Positions 22,101-32,500 of a DNA stretch of 64,000 nt are shown here, piece after piece. Both the position numbers and the translations under genes were made by a program. Position 1 is the first letter of the stretch, and every line of letters starts with the position of its first letter. Source of the DNA: Haliclystus octoradiatus (lineage: Eukaryota > Cnidaria > Staurozoa > Stauromedusae > Haliclystidae). The stretch is from the NCBI GenBank assembly GCA_916610825.1, contig OU744450.1:23931338-23995337 (forward strand), given 5' to 3'. The notes beneath the pieces are model-generated. The model made no database searches and had not been told where the DNA came from. It saw nothing but the letters and a program-made list of their open reading frames with translations.

Positions 22101-24153
22101 TTGGTGGCTCATTATTGTAATGATGGTAGACAATAGACATGCCTGCTGACGTTACAAGGAGATGTGGCAATGGCTGCTATGGCCTTTTAGTCAGAGATCT
22201 TTGATACAGCAAGTATACGACTGTACAGAAAAACAGAAAAAAACAAGAGATGAAAGAGGACGAATAGTAATTTACAACGTGATAATTGAAATGATTATGG
22301 TTTGACACAAATTTTTATCTCTTGCGCAAGACACTGCAAAATATTGAAGATGGATTGTTTATGTCAACGTTTCCAAATTTTCTAAATTTATGAGTATGAA
22401 CACTCACTTTTAGCAAAACGTCAAGGTTCATCTCATCAAAATCCTATACGCCTCTCCAAACAAAACTGTCCGAAGGGCCCCGCTGGTTTTAAGGTCCTTA
22501 CTTTTAGTATCCCTGTCAGCATTTCTCTCGTCATCACTGCTTGATGAGGCTACAGCAATGATAATTCCAATGGCAATTATGAGAGCAATGATAGCAGCAC
22601 TGTAATGTAAAAATATATCAAATGTTATACCATGAACAAGATTGTGAACACAAGTAAAGAAGCATCATTTTGGTATTCAAAGTGGGTAAGAGAAGTAGTA
22701 AGTACTACTGAATCAATAATACATGTTTGAGGTAAATATGAATGTAAAATGTGAATGGACCATGATTCTTGCCCAGCCTAGCTATATGTATATAAAGAGA
22801 GAGAGAATTATAGAGAGTAAAACACAGACAGCGGGGCGTCATGAAGCCTTTAGATAGTCCATCCAATAACGGTCCCCTTCTTCTTCTCTCCAAAAAGAGG
22901 GGGGTACTTTGATAATTTTTTGACTGGGTGTGCCATTTTCAAATATAGAGCAAAACCGTAAAAGTTAACAGAAAATGAGAATGAAGACCCTAAAATTTCA
23001 TGTTTTTACAAGCAAAACAAAGGAAAATTTCCAAATCTGTGAAAATGTTTAACTAACACCAGCAAAATATCACAAAAATTTGGAAAAGGCACCCCTTCAA
23101 AATGGCACGTCCCCGTACAGATGATGTATGGAAGTCCCCTGCCGGGGAAGAGGGCAGTTATGGAGTGAGGCTATTGCGTTTGATAAGAGAAAGATGTAAG
23201 GACTATGGCTGGTAAGGGGAAGAGTTATGGGAAAGAGGTAATTTTTTGGAATTTATAGGCCTGCTGTGAGTTACTCTCGACGCAGGAATAACGCCCTGGT
23301 AGTTTTACTAGTCTGCAGTCTACAATATAGATGTACATTGTTCGACTATTGTTCCATTGAAGGTATTCATTCTTTTTGAAAATGCACTGCTTCTGTTCGA
23401 TGTTTTAACCCCAGTGAAAAAGGTTTTATCTTCCAGAGTTACGATAGCAAAGTTGTTCGGATACACTGGATAACAAATATGATTGATACCGAACACGACG
23501 TATATACGACCAACATGATCTAGAGCAGAAATAGAGTCCCAACCAGTTACTTCAGCTTGATTAAAATAAATGCAATACCCGTTAGATGATGTTAGATTGA
23601 GAATTATTGCTGGTCGATCACGTCACCAATCTTTGCTAGGAACGAATTATCAACGAACGCTGGGCATTAATTTTTTACTCGAATCTAAGCCTCAATGCTA
23701 TTAAAATCATAAAGTGAAAATGATATTAGACGAAGCTATTTTTGATTATAGAATTGCTTGTCAGTTCATGGGAAGTAAACGCAATATAAGTCTGAAAACA
23801 TCATTATAACAATTTATGAATAATTATCTGTAAAGTAATAGTATAATAATGGTAAAACACATATATGTGAAAGTGCTCAATGTTTGTTAAAACAAAGCAT
23901 AAAATTGAGACAAAGATGAGGCAAAGCCTTTCCGTAACTCCACGTTTCACGTGTTTACTTCACGATCATCAGACGGTATCATGGTCATGTCACCGTCTGA
24001 TGATCGTGAAATAAACACGTGAAACTTGGAGTTACGGAAAGGCTTTGCCTCATCTTTGTCTCAATTTGCAAAGTAATAATATAGATCTTACCATGCAATA
24101 AACCTCCATTTGGTAATAACAGCTTTCCTGTATAGACTACTACATAACGCCAT
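16155..24153 (-). CDS. Chitin deacetylase A: membrane-anchored, two CBM14 modules plus CE4 domain
   Basis: Seven exons join in frame: 24153-24092, 22599-22502, 21552-20722, 19633-19421, 18668-18096, 17003-16782 and 16288-16155. They total 2133 nt, 710 aa plus TAA. The first ~38 aa look like a type II anchor: a short basic start (MALCSSLYRKAVITKWRF) then AAIIALIIAIGIIIAVA. CBM14 (peritrophin-A) module 1 is at ~55-108 (CSKFYEC...C), a Ser/Thr-rich linker at ~109-330 is probably heavily O-glycosylated, and CBM14 module 2 is at ~332-385 (CSNYYQC, VCDWPNNVDC). The CE4 deacetylase domain at ~405-650 has TFDDA, DHSCNH (metal-binding His pair) and WRSP. Chitin deacetylases remove acetyl groups from chitin; here the enzyme would face outside the cell. 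The first two exons are my prediction and rest on clean splice sites and phase. It is divergent from a paralogue at 29.6 kb. Confidence 0.85.
17640..17790. repeat. Degenerate tandem (CAATCAATGT)n-like repeat
   Basis: Runs of 'tcaatcaatgtcaatcaatg' with substitutions fill this part of the intron between CDA-A exons 5 and 6. A short frame through it is only a by-product of the repeat. Confidence 0.6.
18730..18830. repeat. Half copy of the C/G-rich-ended MITE family
   Basis: The phrase 'cccgggggagacttcgatac..tttgacggggtgggccatttt' matches the start of the elements at 22895-23155 and 28570-28883. It lies in CDA-A intron 4. Confidence 0.5.
19179..19350. mobile_element. 172-bp TA-flanked MITE
   Basis: CAGTCGAACTTGCTTAATAT at the left is mirrored by ATATTAACCGAGTTCGACTG at the right, with TA on both sides (19177-19178, 19351-19352). 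Internal words 'ggacattaagcaaggtggga' repeat in both halves. This fits a non-autonomous Tc1/mariner-like element in CDA-A intron 4. Confidence 0.65.
21966..22087. repeat. Hairpin element 1 (~50-bp near-perfect arms)
   Basis: The left arm ends ..gttactcgaagtttcg and the right arm begins cgaaacttcgagtaac.., extending outward as a near-perfect palindrome through 'gagacgttttctcc' to 'tatagatata'. The loop is ~20 nt. It lies in CDA-A intron 2 and shares the words 'TTACT..AAGTTTC' with the hairpins at 23.9, 24.8 and 27.4 kb. Confidence 0.75.
22895..23155. repeat. C/G-rich-ended MITE copy
   Basis: It starts 'gggggtactttgataattttt', includes 'gactgggtgtgccattttc' and ends 'ggcacgtccccgtacagatg..agtcccctgccgggg'. 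These blocks match the 28.6-kb element and the partials at 18.7 and 26.4 kb. It lies in CDA-A intron 1. Confidence 0.55.
23902..24066. repeat. Hairpin element 2 (~70-bp near-perfect arms)
   Basis: 'gagacaaagatgaggcaaag' at 23906 is mirrored by 'ctttgcctcatctttgtctc' ending about 24062. The inner arm ends carry 'gatcatcagacgg' / 'ccgtctgatgatc' around a ~17-nt loop. The hairpin is about 30 bp 5' to 3' (window sense) from CDA-A exon 1, inside intron 1. Confidence 0.8.
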
Positions 24154-24798
24154 TACTTATTTTTTAATTAATTAACCCTATGGGCTGTTTTGGTATATTC
24201 TAACAGCAGCTAGACAGTGTGTATAGTGTCGTATATAAAAGTTTGCCTTAAGGTTTTATTGGCATATAAGATGTTGGAGTCATGATTGTTTTGGTATTGA
24301 AAAAGATCTTATAGCGTTATTGAAAATTCTACAAAATAGTCTAATTCAAATGATTCATTTGTGTATTATATTTTGATTGTTTGTATTTAATTCAATTTCA
24401 GCATCATATTTCCTGTGTTAAAAGACTGTACTTGATGTCTGTATGTTTGTTTAGATGGTATATTTTATATAAGATAATAAAACACCTCTGTTTTTTGATT
24501 CTTTATTATTGTTTAGAGATTTCTATTAAGTTGTAAATTTGAATAACTTTATACATACAATGTCGTACATAGGTATTTATTGTTGTTTACGGTGAAATAA
24601 TTAAAGATGTGAAATCCAAGCATTTTTTACGCAATTTTAATTTCTTTTTTCGGTTATCTCTCACATATCTCAAAACCCCCCTCTCCCTGAAAAGTGGTTC
24701 GAGTGTACGATGATGAGCGCTATCGCGTGCGCGAAACTCTGTGTAACGGAGACAAAGTCTAATCTTTGACTTTATTTATGTTATATATTATACATATT

Positions 24799-24971
24799 AA
24801 TAAAAGTCAGAGAATCAGACAGTCATGTTTGCTACTTGAAGTTTCACGCCGAGGCGATCATCATGCAATCTATTCAAGAGGCAATCCATCTATTGAATAG
24901 ATTGCCTGATGATCGCCTCGGCGTGAAACTTCAAGTAGCAAACGTGACTTTCTGATTCTCTGACTTTTATT
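24799..24971. repeat. Hairpin element 3 (~78-bp near-perfect arms)
   Basis: 'aataaaagtcagagaatcag' is mirrored by 'ctgattctctgacttttatt'. Internal words are 'gctacttgaagtttcacgcc' and 'gaggcgatcatca', with a ~15-nt loop. It lies ~650 bp upstream of the CDA-A start codon. A fragment of another member is at about 24690-24775. Confidence 0.8.
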
Positions 24972-25509
24972 ATTTAAAGCTCTGCTATATTTTGCATTGA
25001 GCCCTATATGTTCAATCAGTAAGACAATGTTTTACAAATATTATACATATTATATACTTATAACCATAGTCACTCCGACACTCGAATAAGACTGATCGGG
25101 AAACTTCAGTGACAAACAAAGGGTGCACTGTATAGACCTATAGACTTATTTGAGTCACTATGTTATAACACATACTATATAATATAAATATATGTTGTGT
25201 ATTTGCATTCAGCACATGCGTCCATGTCAGTGGTAACTATATAGGTATGTCGTGTGGTTATGATCTTTTGGGTTACGCACTTCAATTTTTTAAACATATT
25301 AGCAGGGTATATAAGGTTCGAAAATTGTGCTGTTATATCTGATACAGTTCCTGAGGCTTTAGTATTCGAAATATTTTGAAATAAAAACTGAAACATCATT
25401 TTTGTGTATAAAAATATTCACGGCATCACTTTCGGAATTTTGAACACTTTTACCATGCTTTTACATAGCCATAACCAGTTTATTTCAACCCTCGTTCATA
25501 CTGCAATAT

Positions 25510-25880
25510 GGGCTGATTAGCTCAGATGGCAGAGCAACCGAACTTCAGATCGGATCATATCTGATCGACTGTGGTTCAAATCCCCCTAAGGTCAACTCAG
25601 CCTTGACTTTATCTGAAACATCAAATGAGTACCATCTGAGGATGGCGGATGGAATGGTCCAGAGGGAATTGCATTGTGAGTAGCTGCGGCGCATCGTTGC
25701 GCATTGACAATCAAGACTTATCTGCCATGAAATCTGTTGAAATTGATCTGCAGTGTCGCGGCTGAGATCATCAAAGAGCGTTTAAAATCATTGCTCTCAG
25801 CGAAAACAGCCACTCATCTAGAAATAGAGGAGTGGTACGGGTGCCTTCGGTAGGGCGACACCGTCTACATTACATTATAT
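25510..25880 (+). mobile_element. tRNA-derived SINE
   Basis: The head (25511-25602) has tRNA-like promoter boxes: 'tagctcagatggcagagc' (A box and D arm) and 'ggttcaaatcc' (B box), with GGCTGA..TCAGCC able to pair as an acceptor stem. A ~280-bp non-tRNA body follows. The anticodon arm is irregular (an 8-nt loop), so it is a SINE head and not a working tRNA. A related but decayed body is at 59118-59370. Confidence 0.6.
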
Positions 25881-26439
25881 TTTATACTGCAATAGAAGCT
25901 ACCCTTACCCATCTGGGAAAATATTCAATATATTACCTTTCAGAGACATACAAGTGTAAGCTATAGAGCATTCCGGATCCGTCTCAATTGCCAAGCCAGG
26001 TATCTATCATGTTGAGTCCAGCTTCATGAATTCAATATCTAGTAATGCCTCAAATAAAAGAAACTTCCAACTTCAAGTATTGATGGAAAGCTGTAGAAAT
26101 ATTCCTACATGGGTGTGTTATGCAGAGACCAGCCCGGTGTTCAGTCACATCTGTTGAACTACAATTATCTGTGAAGTATACTATAGTATAGTATTTAATC
26201 CCAATGAAAATCAACCACAGTCCTCACTCCTCGTGAACAGGGACACACTAATTATCACATGATTATTCCGAGAAATGGTCCTCATAATTATTCATTACCT
26301 CAGGTATTTTCAAATATGCACAGATCACGACTTTTATCCTATATATATACCTTCATATAGCTTTGGATTAAATAACTTGTTATCCTCGATATGTTGGGTG
26401 TGTTTGAGGTATGGAATCCAGCAACCTGCGATTTTGGGG

Positions 26440-26520
26440 GTGCTACCGGAATTCCTGAAATGGCAAACCCCCGTACAAATAATATCAAAGTACCCCCCTC
26501 CCCGGGGTTCCATCAGCTAG
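26440..26520. repeat. Fragment of the C/G-rich-ended MITE
   Basis: 'ggcaaacccccgtacaaata' then 'gtacccccctccccgggg' resembles the right end of the 22.9-kb and 28.6-kb elements. The rest of 25880-27140 is AT-rich intergenic sequence with no gene visible. Confidence 0.4.
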
Positions 26521-27139
26521 TTCTCTCTCTCAAATTTGCACAACTGTTTCTAGAATTTTATGTTCATGCAAAAGGAAAGCATTATTGCAATGCCTGAAAG
26601 TTAACAATATATTTTAACTTCGAAGAACTCATTACTTCGATCACATTCACTGACTACGGATTTATAGACATTTCAATATCTCAAAGAATCGAAGGAATTG
26701 AACAAATTAATATAGGACCATATTTGTAATACAAATTTTCTATTAAATTCCCCTAAACAATGAGATAGGGTAGACAGACTAGAGTACAAACAAAACAATT
26801 ATCTGAAGATAAAGATAATATCATAACAAAAAAAAACGTGTCAATTAATATTGGTTCGAAACTGTACAGCATAAAATACAGGCTATAATTTCCATAAACT
26901 TTTGAATGAGTATAAAGTTCTTTCAAAACATTGTACAGCTTAAAGACAATTTAAGAATGATTGTTTACATTTGAAAATATTTTTTATAGCTCTACATGTT
27001 ATGACTACATAATTACGATTCTCCGTTAATCACTTTTACTACAAAGAAGTCATACATTAATCTGTTGGTTAGTACAGGGTTTATACCCCGAACTCCGGGG
27101 ATACAGGGAATAAAACGATGGGATAAAAAAAATTTAACG

Positions 27140-27330
27140 CTTATATAGAATGAGAGTAAAAATTGAAACATTAAATCGGAATTTTATACAATTGACATAA
27201 TTAAATCAACAATCAACTGTAAACATAGTAGCTCATAGGATAAGTATGAATTATTAATTGCCAAGTTGAAATAAATCGCCTGATGATCACCTTATATGTG
27301 ATGTGAAACTAATTGAAGTAGCGCAATTCT
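27140..27330. repeat. Partial hairpin-family copy (hairpin 4a)
   Basis: Contains 'gaaataaatcgcctgatgatcacc', 'gtgatgtgaaactaattgaagtagcgcaattctag' and flanking 'gaatgagagtaaaaattgaaaca'. All of these match hairpin 4 next to it, but the fold is no longer intact. Confidence 0.5.
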
Positions 27331-27395
27331 AGCATGTTACACTTTTGATTCTCATTCTAATAATAATAATATAATAAGATTAATATAATAATATT

Positions 27396-27688
27396 AATAG
27401 TGGGATTGGTCCACACCAGTTCTTGGTAGCGCCCAAATTAATCAGAGCATTTATATAAAATGAGAGTCAAAAATGAAACATTCTAGATTTCTGCTACTCC
27501 AAGTTTCACAACAGAAGGTGATCATCATGCGATTTATTTCAACTCTAATTGAACTTCAACTCTAGTTGAAATAAATCGCCTGATGATCACCTTCTGATGC
27601 GAATCTTGAAGTAGCGGAAATCTAGAATATTTCATTTTTGACTCTCATTTTATATACCAAGAACTGGTGTGGAACAACCCCACTATTA
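27396..27688. repeat. Hairpin element 4 (>120-bp arms)
   Basis: The arms run from 'ccacaccagttcttgg' (27410) and 'ataaaatgagagtcaaaaat' outside to 'gatcatcatgcgatttattt' inside, each mirrored on the other side ('aaataaatcgcctgatgatc', 'atttttgactctcattttat', 'ccaagaactggtgtgg'). The loop is only a few bases. It is the longest hairpin in the window and sits in the intergenic stretch between the two deacetylase genes. Confidence 0.75.
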
Positions 27689-28569
27689 ATTTATTATTAT
27701 TATAATTTCATTAACGTTTGTATAAACATGCTGATATGCTTGTTAATTGTTATTGCGTTATTTTTATCATAAAAGATGGTCACTGACAAATGAAGGATGA
27801 TTTGCTTCATAATAACATAAGTGGTATAAAATTTTCAATTACATTTGTTGATTAAAAGTTTTCTTGTAAAAAATCCTTCATTCTAAAAAAAAATCATACA
27901 AAAAAGAGCATACCATTAAGGTGTTTACTTTCGAGACGATCCTTATGCTATATCGACTCATTGTTCTCCCCGGGGTCGGGATTACATGCTTAATTACATT
28001 TGGAGACGACACGCATTTGGATTAAGGAGAAACACGCCAGACAATGAAACAATAAGAATTGCTCATACCATCTATATTCAAAAGAATGTAATAAAAATGC
28101 GTTCAGTGGACATTTCGTTATTCAAAGTTAGTTACTATATGCATTTGGAGTTCACGTAAAAGAAGAGAATATCAAAAAAATAATACTTCAGAAAAAGGTA
28201 TGTTTTTAAATCATGGTTATTTATTTTCAATTAACATGCTCATTGGGTTTTGTAACGGAGGCTTCAAGCCTTACAATTGCATTAAAATGCTGAAGTTTGA
28301 ATCTCCATCTCTCATACTTGGTATTTTAATAATAAAGAAAGTGTTGAGAAAGTTGGATACAGAAATAATGAGTTTTTTTAAAAAATTACATGGGGATTCT
28401 AAAACATTCTTATAAAAACTTGTATTTTTACGGTACTTGAGATCTGTGTTACCATCGATAAGAATACGAGTGCATATCGTTGTGAAAAATAATCGTTGCA
28501 AATTAGAATAGTCGTTGAGAAGAATCGTCGTTGCAAAGAAACTCATTGCGAAGAATTTCCTTGCGTAAG

Positions 28570-28883
28570 AAACGCAGGGGGGTAACTCCACTATGACGGC
28601 TATACGGGGACGTGCCACTTTTTGGCGGTCCATATTCCAGCTGAGAAAAAACTTTTTGGGTATGAGATTTCAAATTTTGGAGCTTTTGGGTATCCTATTT
28701 TTGACTTTTTCAAGAATTTTTGAAAAATTGCTGCATCATTTCTGTGTATTTACTCAAAATCAATCAACCTGCTAGAACTTTTTGGGTAGCATCAACAGAA
28801 TTTTTGGAACTTTTTGGGTACTTAACTTTTTTCCAAAGTGACACCCCCGTCCCTGAAGAGCTGGAGTTACCCCCCCCCCCGGG
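28570..28883. mobile_element. MITE with C/G-rich ends and a perfect 9-bp direct repeat
   Basis: The ends read GGGGGGTAACTCCA (28575-28590) and TGGAGTTACCCCCC (28862-28876), inverted. The 9-bp word TTGCGTAAG flanks it exactly at 28561-28569 and 28884-28892. A 9-bp duplication is typical of Mutator-like elements, so this is tentatively MULE-like and non-autonomous. Confidence 0.6.
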
Positions 28884-29563
28884 TTGCGTAAGCCAGGTTT
28901 CCATTTAGAATCGGGAGGCACCAGCGGTAGTCGCCGGTCTTCCGGATTATTTAAAATCGTAATTTCACAGTATCGACAGTATCCAAACTTTCTCATCATG
29001 TTCTTACTATTCAAATACCAAATAAATAGAAATCCAAGTGTATACTAATTTTAACAGGTTCAATGAAACTGAAGTATCTGCTATAGTAGCTGTAAAAATT
29101 AATCAGTCTTACAAATATCAAATCCATTCAAGGCGTAACATGATACAGTATTGGATTAACAGAAACACGACAGATAAAAACGCAAATAATTGACTTTCTT
29201 AATTGCCTACAAATCCAATTACAGTATTGAACTTTCTTAGCAATTTGGTCAGTTGAATGCTACTTTCTTATAAGGCGCACTGTCTTATAAAGAAAAACGT
29301 GTATTACACTATACCATATACCATATACCATATACCATGTTACAACAATATAGTTTACAGCATGCAGATATTTAAAGAACATACGTTTGGAATTCATTAG
29401 ATGGTGTTATAACATGTATACTCCATGTTTTTTTTAGCAATTAGTAACTTTTACTGACTTCAATCGAATTGTAGATTTGGATATCTTATCGCAAAATATA
29501 TCCTAAACTAACAAACATTTCTATCAAGTTCTTTGTTTTGCAGACGTATCCTGATTTCAAAAC

Positions 29564-32500
29564 ATGGCGTTGATCCATTTGTGTTTTTTTCTCGTCGCCG
29601 TACTGACATTGAATACTTCCGCAGACAAGTGTTAGTATAATTGTTAATTTCATATATACTCAGATGAAAATTACAGATCCCACGTATATTTTACTGAATC
29701 TCGTTTAGTAATAAGTTAGCCTCCTTTTCTTTATCATTTGAAAATTTCGAATATAAACAGCAAAAACACGACAAACAATGACAAACTTTATTATTTGTAT
29801 CTCTCGACTCTATGAAATGATAAACCAGAAATTTCTCTAGTAAACACGGAAAGAGGTTCGCGCCAAACTGTCGAACAATAATCATTACGTAATCATTGTC
29901 TTATTGGCCAATCGGAATGAGACGTTTATTCATTCTTGAAAATTTATATTTCAAATGGTGTGAAATGTTAGCTGGGTTGGCCAAATGAAGCCAACATTTT
30001 GCCAGTATTTACACAACATTTATGTCGTTACGAGAGTGCTCCCACACCACTACACCAAAGTAGCGAGCTCTGCATAATCGTATATATCGTGTATGATAAA
30101 AAAACTAAGAATTTTCAGAGACATCCGCATTCTTATCGAAAATGTAAATTGACTGTGTTTCTACTTTTTTTAGATTTCTGCTCTAAACAACAAAATGGCT
30201 ATAAACGCAACCTAGAAGATTGCAGTAAATTCTACTTTTGTCACAATCATGTAACATACGAATTCAGTTGTGGTGATGTTTTGTACTTCAATCCTAAAGC
30301 GGGTGGATGTGATTGGCCAGCCAATGTGGAATGTAATCCAATCACAACTGCTTCTGTCACACGAGAGACTCCACCTGTAGCTTCGACAGAAAAAATAACG
30401 GAAGCATTAACAACATCCACAACCGAAGCCCCATCAATGACAAAAACGACCAAATCCATATCGACAGCAACGACGACATCAGAAGCCCCATCGACAATAT
30501 CGACGACTGATGCTCCATTGACAACTGCATCAACGACCGAAGCTACATTAACGACTGAAGCTCCGACAACTACATCAATGACCGCAGCTCCATCAACGAC
30601 TGAAGCTCCGTCGACAGCTGCATCAACGACCGAAGCATTAACGACAAAGCTGATCACCATAGAAACAGACAGCCCGTCTACTCTATCAGAAACGACAACT
30701 TCTACGGAGCCCCAATCAACCAAGCCAACAACGAAGTCTCCTACAGCTGCAGGTAAGAAATGCAAAACAGATGCTCTCTCCCTACCCAACACTGTATAAT
30801 TAAAAATGTGTATATACTGCAAGTTATCTTTCAGTAATGTCGATAGTGTTGGTAATTATGAACTGAGTTAAATATGTACCTTTCATGGCGCTCTCGTTAA
30901 GGTATATTCGAAGCCCTGGAATTCAACATACAACGTAGAGTTTCAACGCTTTTACCACTGCAATGAAAGCAGTGTATTAAAATATATTCACAAATATCTC
31001 GTAAAATGATCGAATGATATAGAATGTCATTTTTCGTTAAATTTCAGAGTTTTGTGAAAGTAGACCAAGTGGGTACTACGAGCATCCAATAAGTTGTACA
31101 AAATATTATCAGTGTTACTCTGGTGGTGCATTACTCTTAATGTGTCCTCCTGGTTTGCAGTTTAATATTGCTGTATCTGTCTGTGATTGGCCAGTTAATG
31201 TTAACTGTGATGGATCTCAAATAGCAACTGAAGCAACACCAACTACAGAAACAGTTTCACGTAAGTGTATGTGGGTAATTGAAAACAGGATTACAAGATA
31301 TACATTTGTTATAAATAATTGAGTCGTGTTATACGTATACTAGCGTATACGAATATTTTCAACTTTTTTCTTTCGGATCTGAAAACTATCAATTTTCTGC
31401 CGAATTTGCTCTCACCTTCCAGAATATAGGATCCCACGTTCTTGTTCCCATAATTTTGTCTGACATTAACAGGTAAATGGAATCCACGAGGAAGATACAC
31501 GAAGTAATTGAAAATAATACAGGTCTATCTCATAACGAGTCTCGCCTAAGATCATTAATGAGTATTCACCATGGTCATTGCTCAATGCTCTGAGCCGAAA
31601 GCGTACTCAACCACCTCAAACAGAGCCAGCAGAGCCATCTATTTACATTCTTTCATGATGGTACACTCTTTCATGTGCCGCTCTCAGCTCCAATTGGACA
31701 GGTGCCAGTCACGTGATTTTATGGACCCCATTTCGTTACATCAAACCCTGGCTCGCCAAACTTGAACGGAAGGCGCGAAAATAAAATCATGAATTCGAAA
31801 AACGTTTTGCTCGAAACCTCGTTTTCAATGGAACAAAAATGGCAATTTTCGAGCCTCAAAAGTTGTGTTCCAACTCTTATAAATAGATGGCTCTGACCTC
31901 AACCATCCTTCTAGAAGTAAAACAGTACTGGTACGGGCGTCTGTCTTTATTACTTAACTATATACCAAAGCATTTAACTATCAGCATTGTTATTCTTTGA
32001 AAGTATGATCTACCATTTCTTTAGACAAACAAGAATTCATTATAAGAGAAATTTTTATTTTCACGAACCAAATTTTTATTTTGCTTATAGTTTTCAAAAG
32101 AGAAATTTTCCATCAAATCGCCAATTATATTTTTGAACAGAATTTTTGAGTAAATAAAAAAAAATTAGCTAAGGTCATATATATGGCAAACTGTTTCCCC
32201 CAAGGTTCTCCACAAATAGTATTTATCAATCAATTATCGATCAATAATCCCAAAAATATTTTTCAAATGTAATGAATGATACAGATTACTCTAAAACTTA
32301 TTCAAGTTTACATAAAATTAATGAAGCATATTTTTCTTTTGCAGCTCAAGCTTGCAACAATCAAAATTGTATTGCACCATCATGTTATTGTCCTACTACA
32401 GAAATCCCATTAAATCTACCAAAAGAAGATATACCCCAAATTGTTATGGTAACATTTGATGACGCAGTAACAATAATTGTTGATGAATTTTTCAAGCAAA

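Noticed and set aside
25511-25602. Functional tRNA gene
   Set aside because: A and B boxes are present but the anticodon loop is irregular and the 3' part has extra bases before the acceptor strand. It continues into a SINE body.
26275-26597. Plus-strand frames near a C-rich tract
   Set aside because: They run through a fragment of the C/G-ended MITE and carry no protein-like motif.
30247-30822. 191-aa minus-strand frame rich in Val, Asp, Ala and Ser
   Set aside because: It is the antisense of the CDA-B Thr/Ser/Ala-rich linker. Repetitive ACN/GCN codons leave the opposite strand open by chance.
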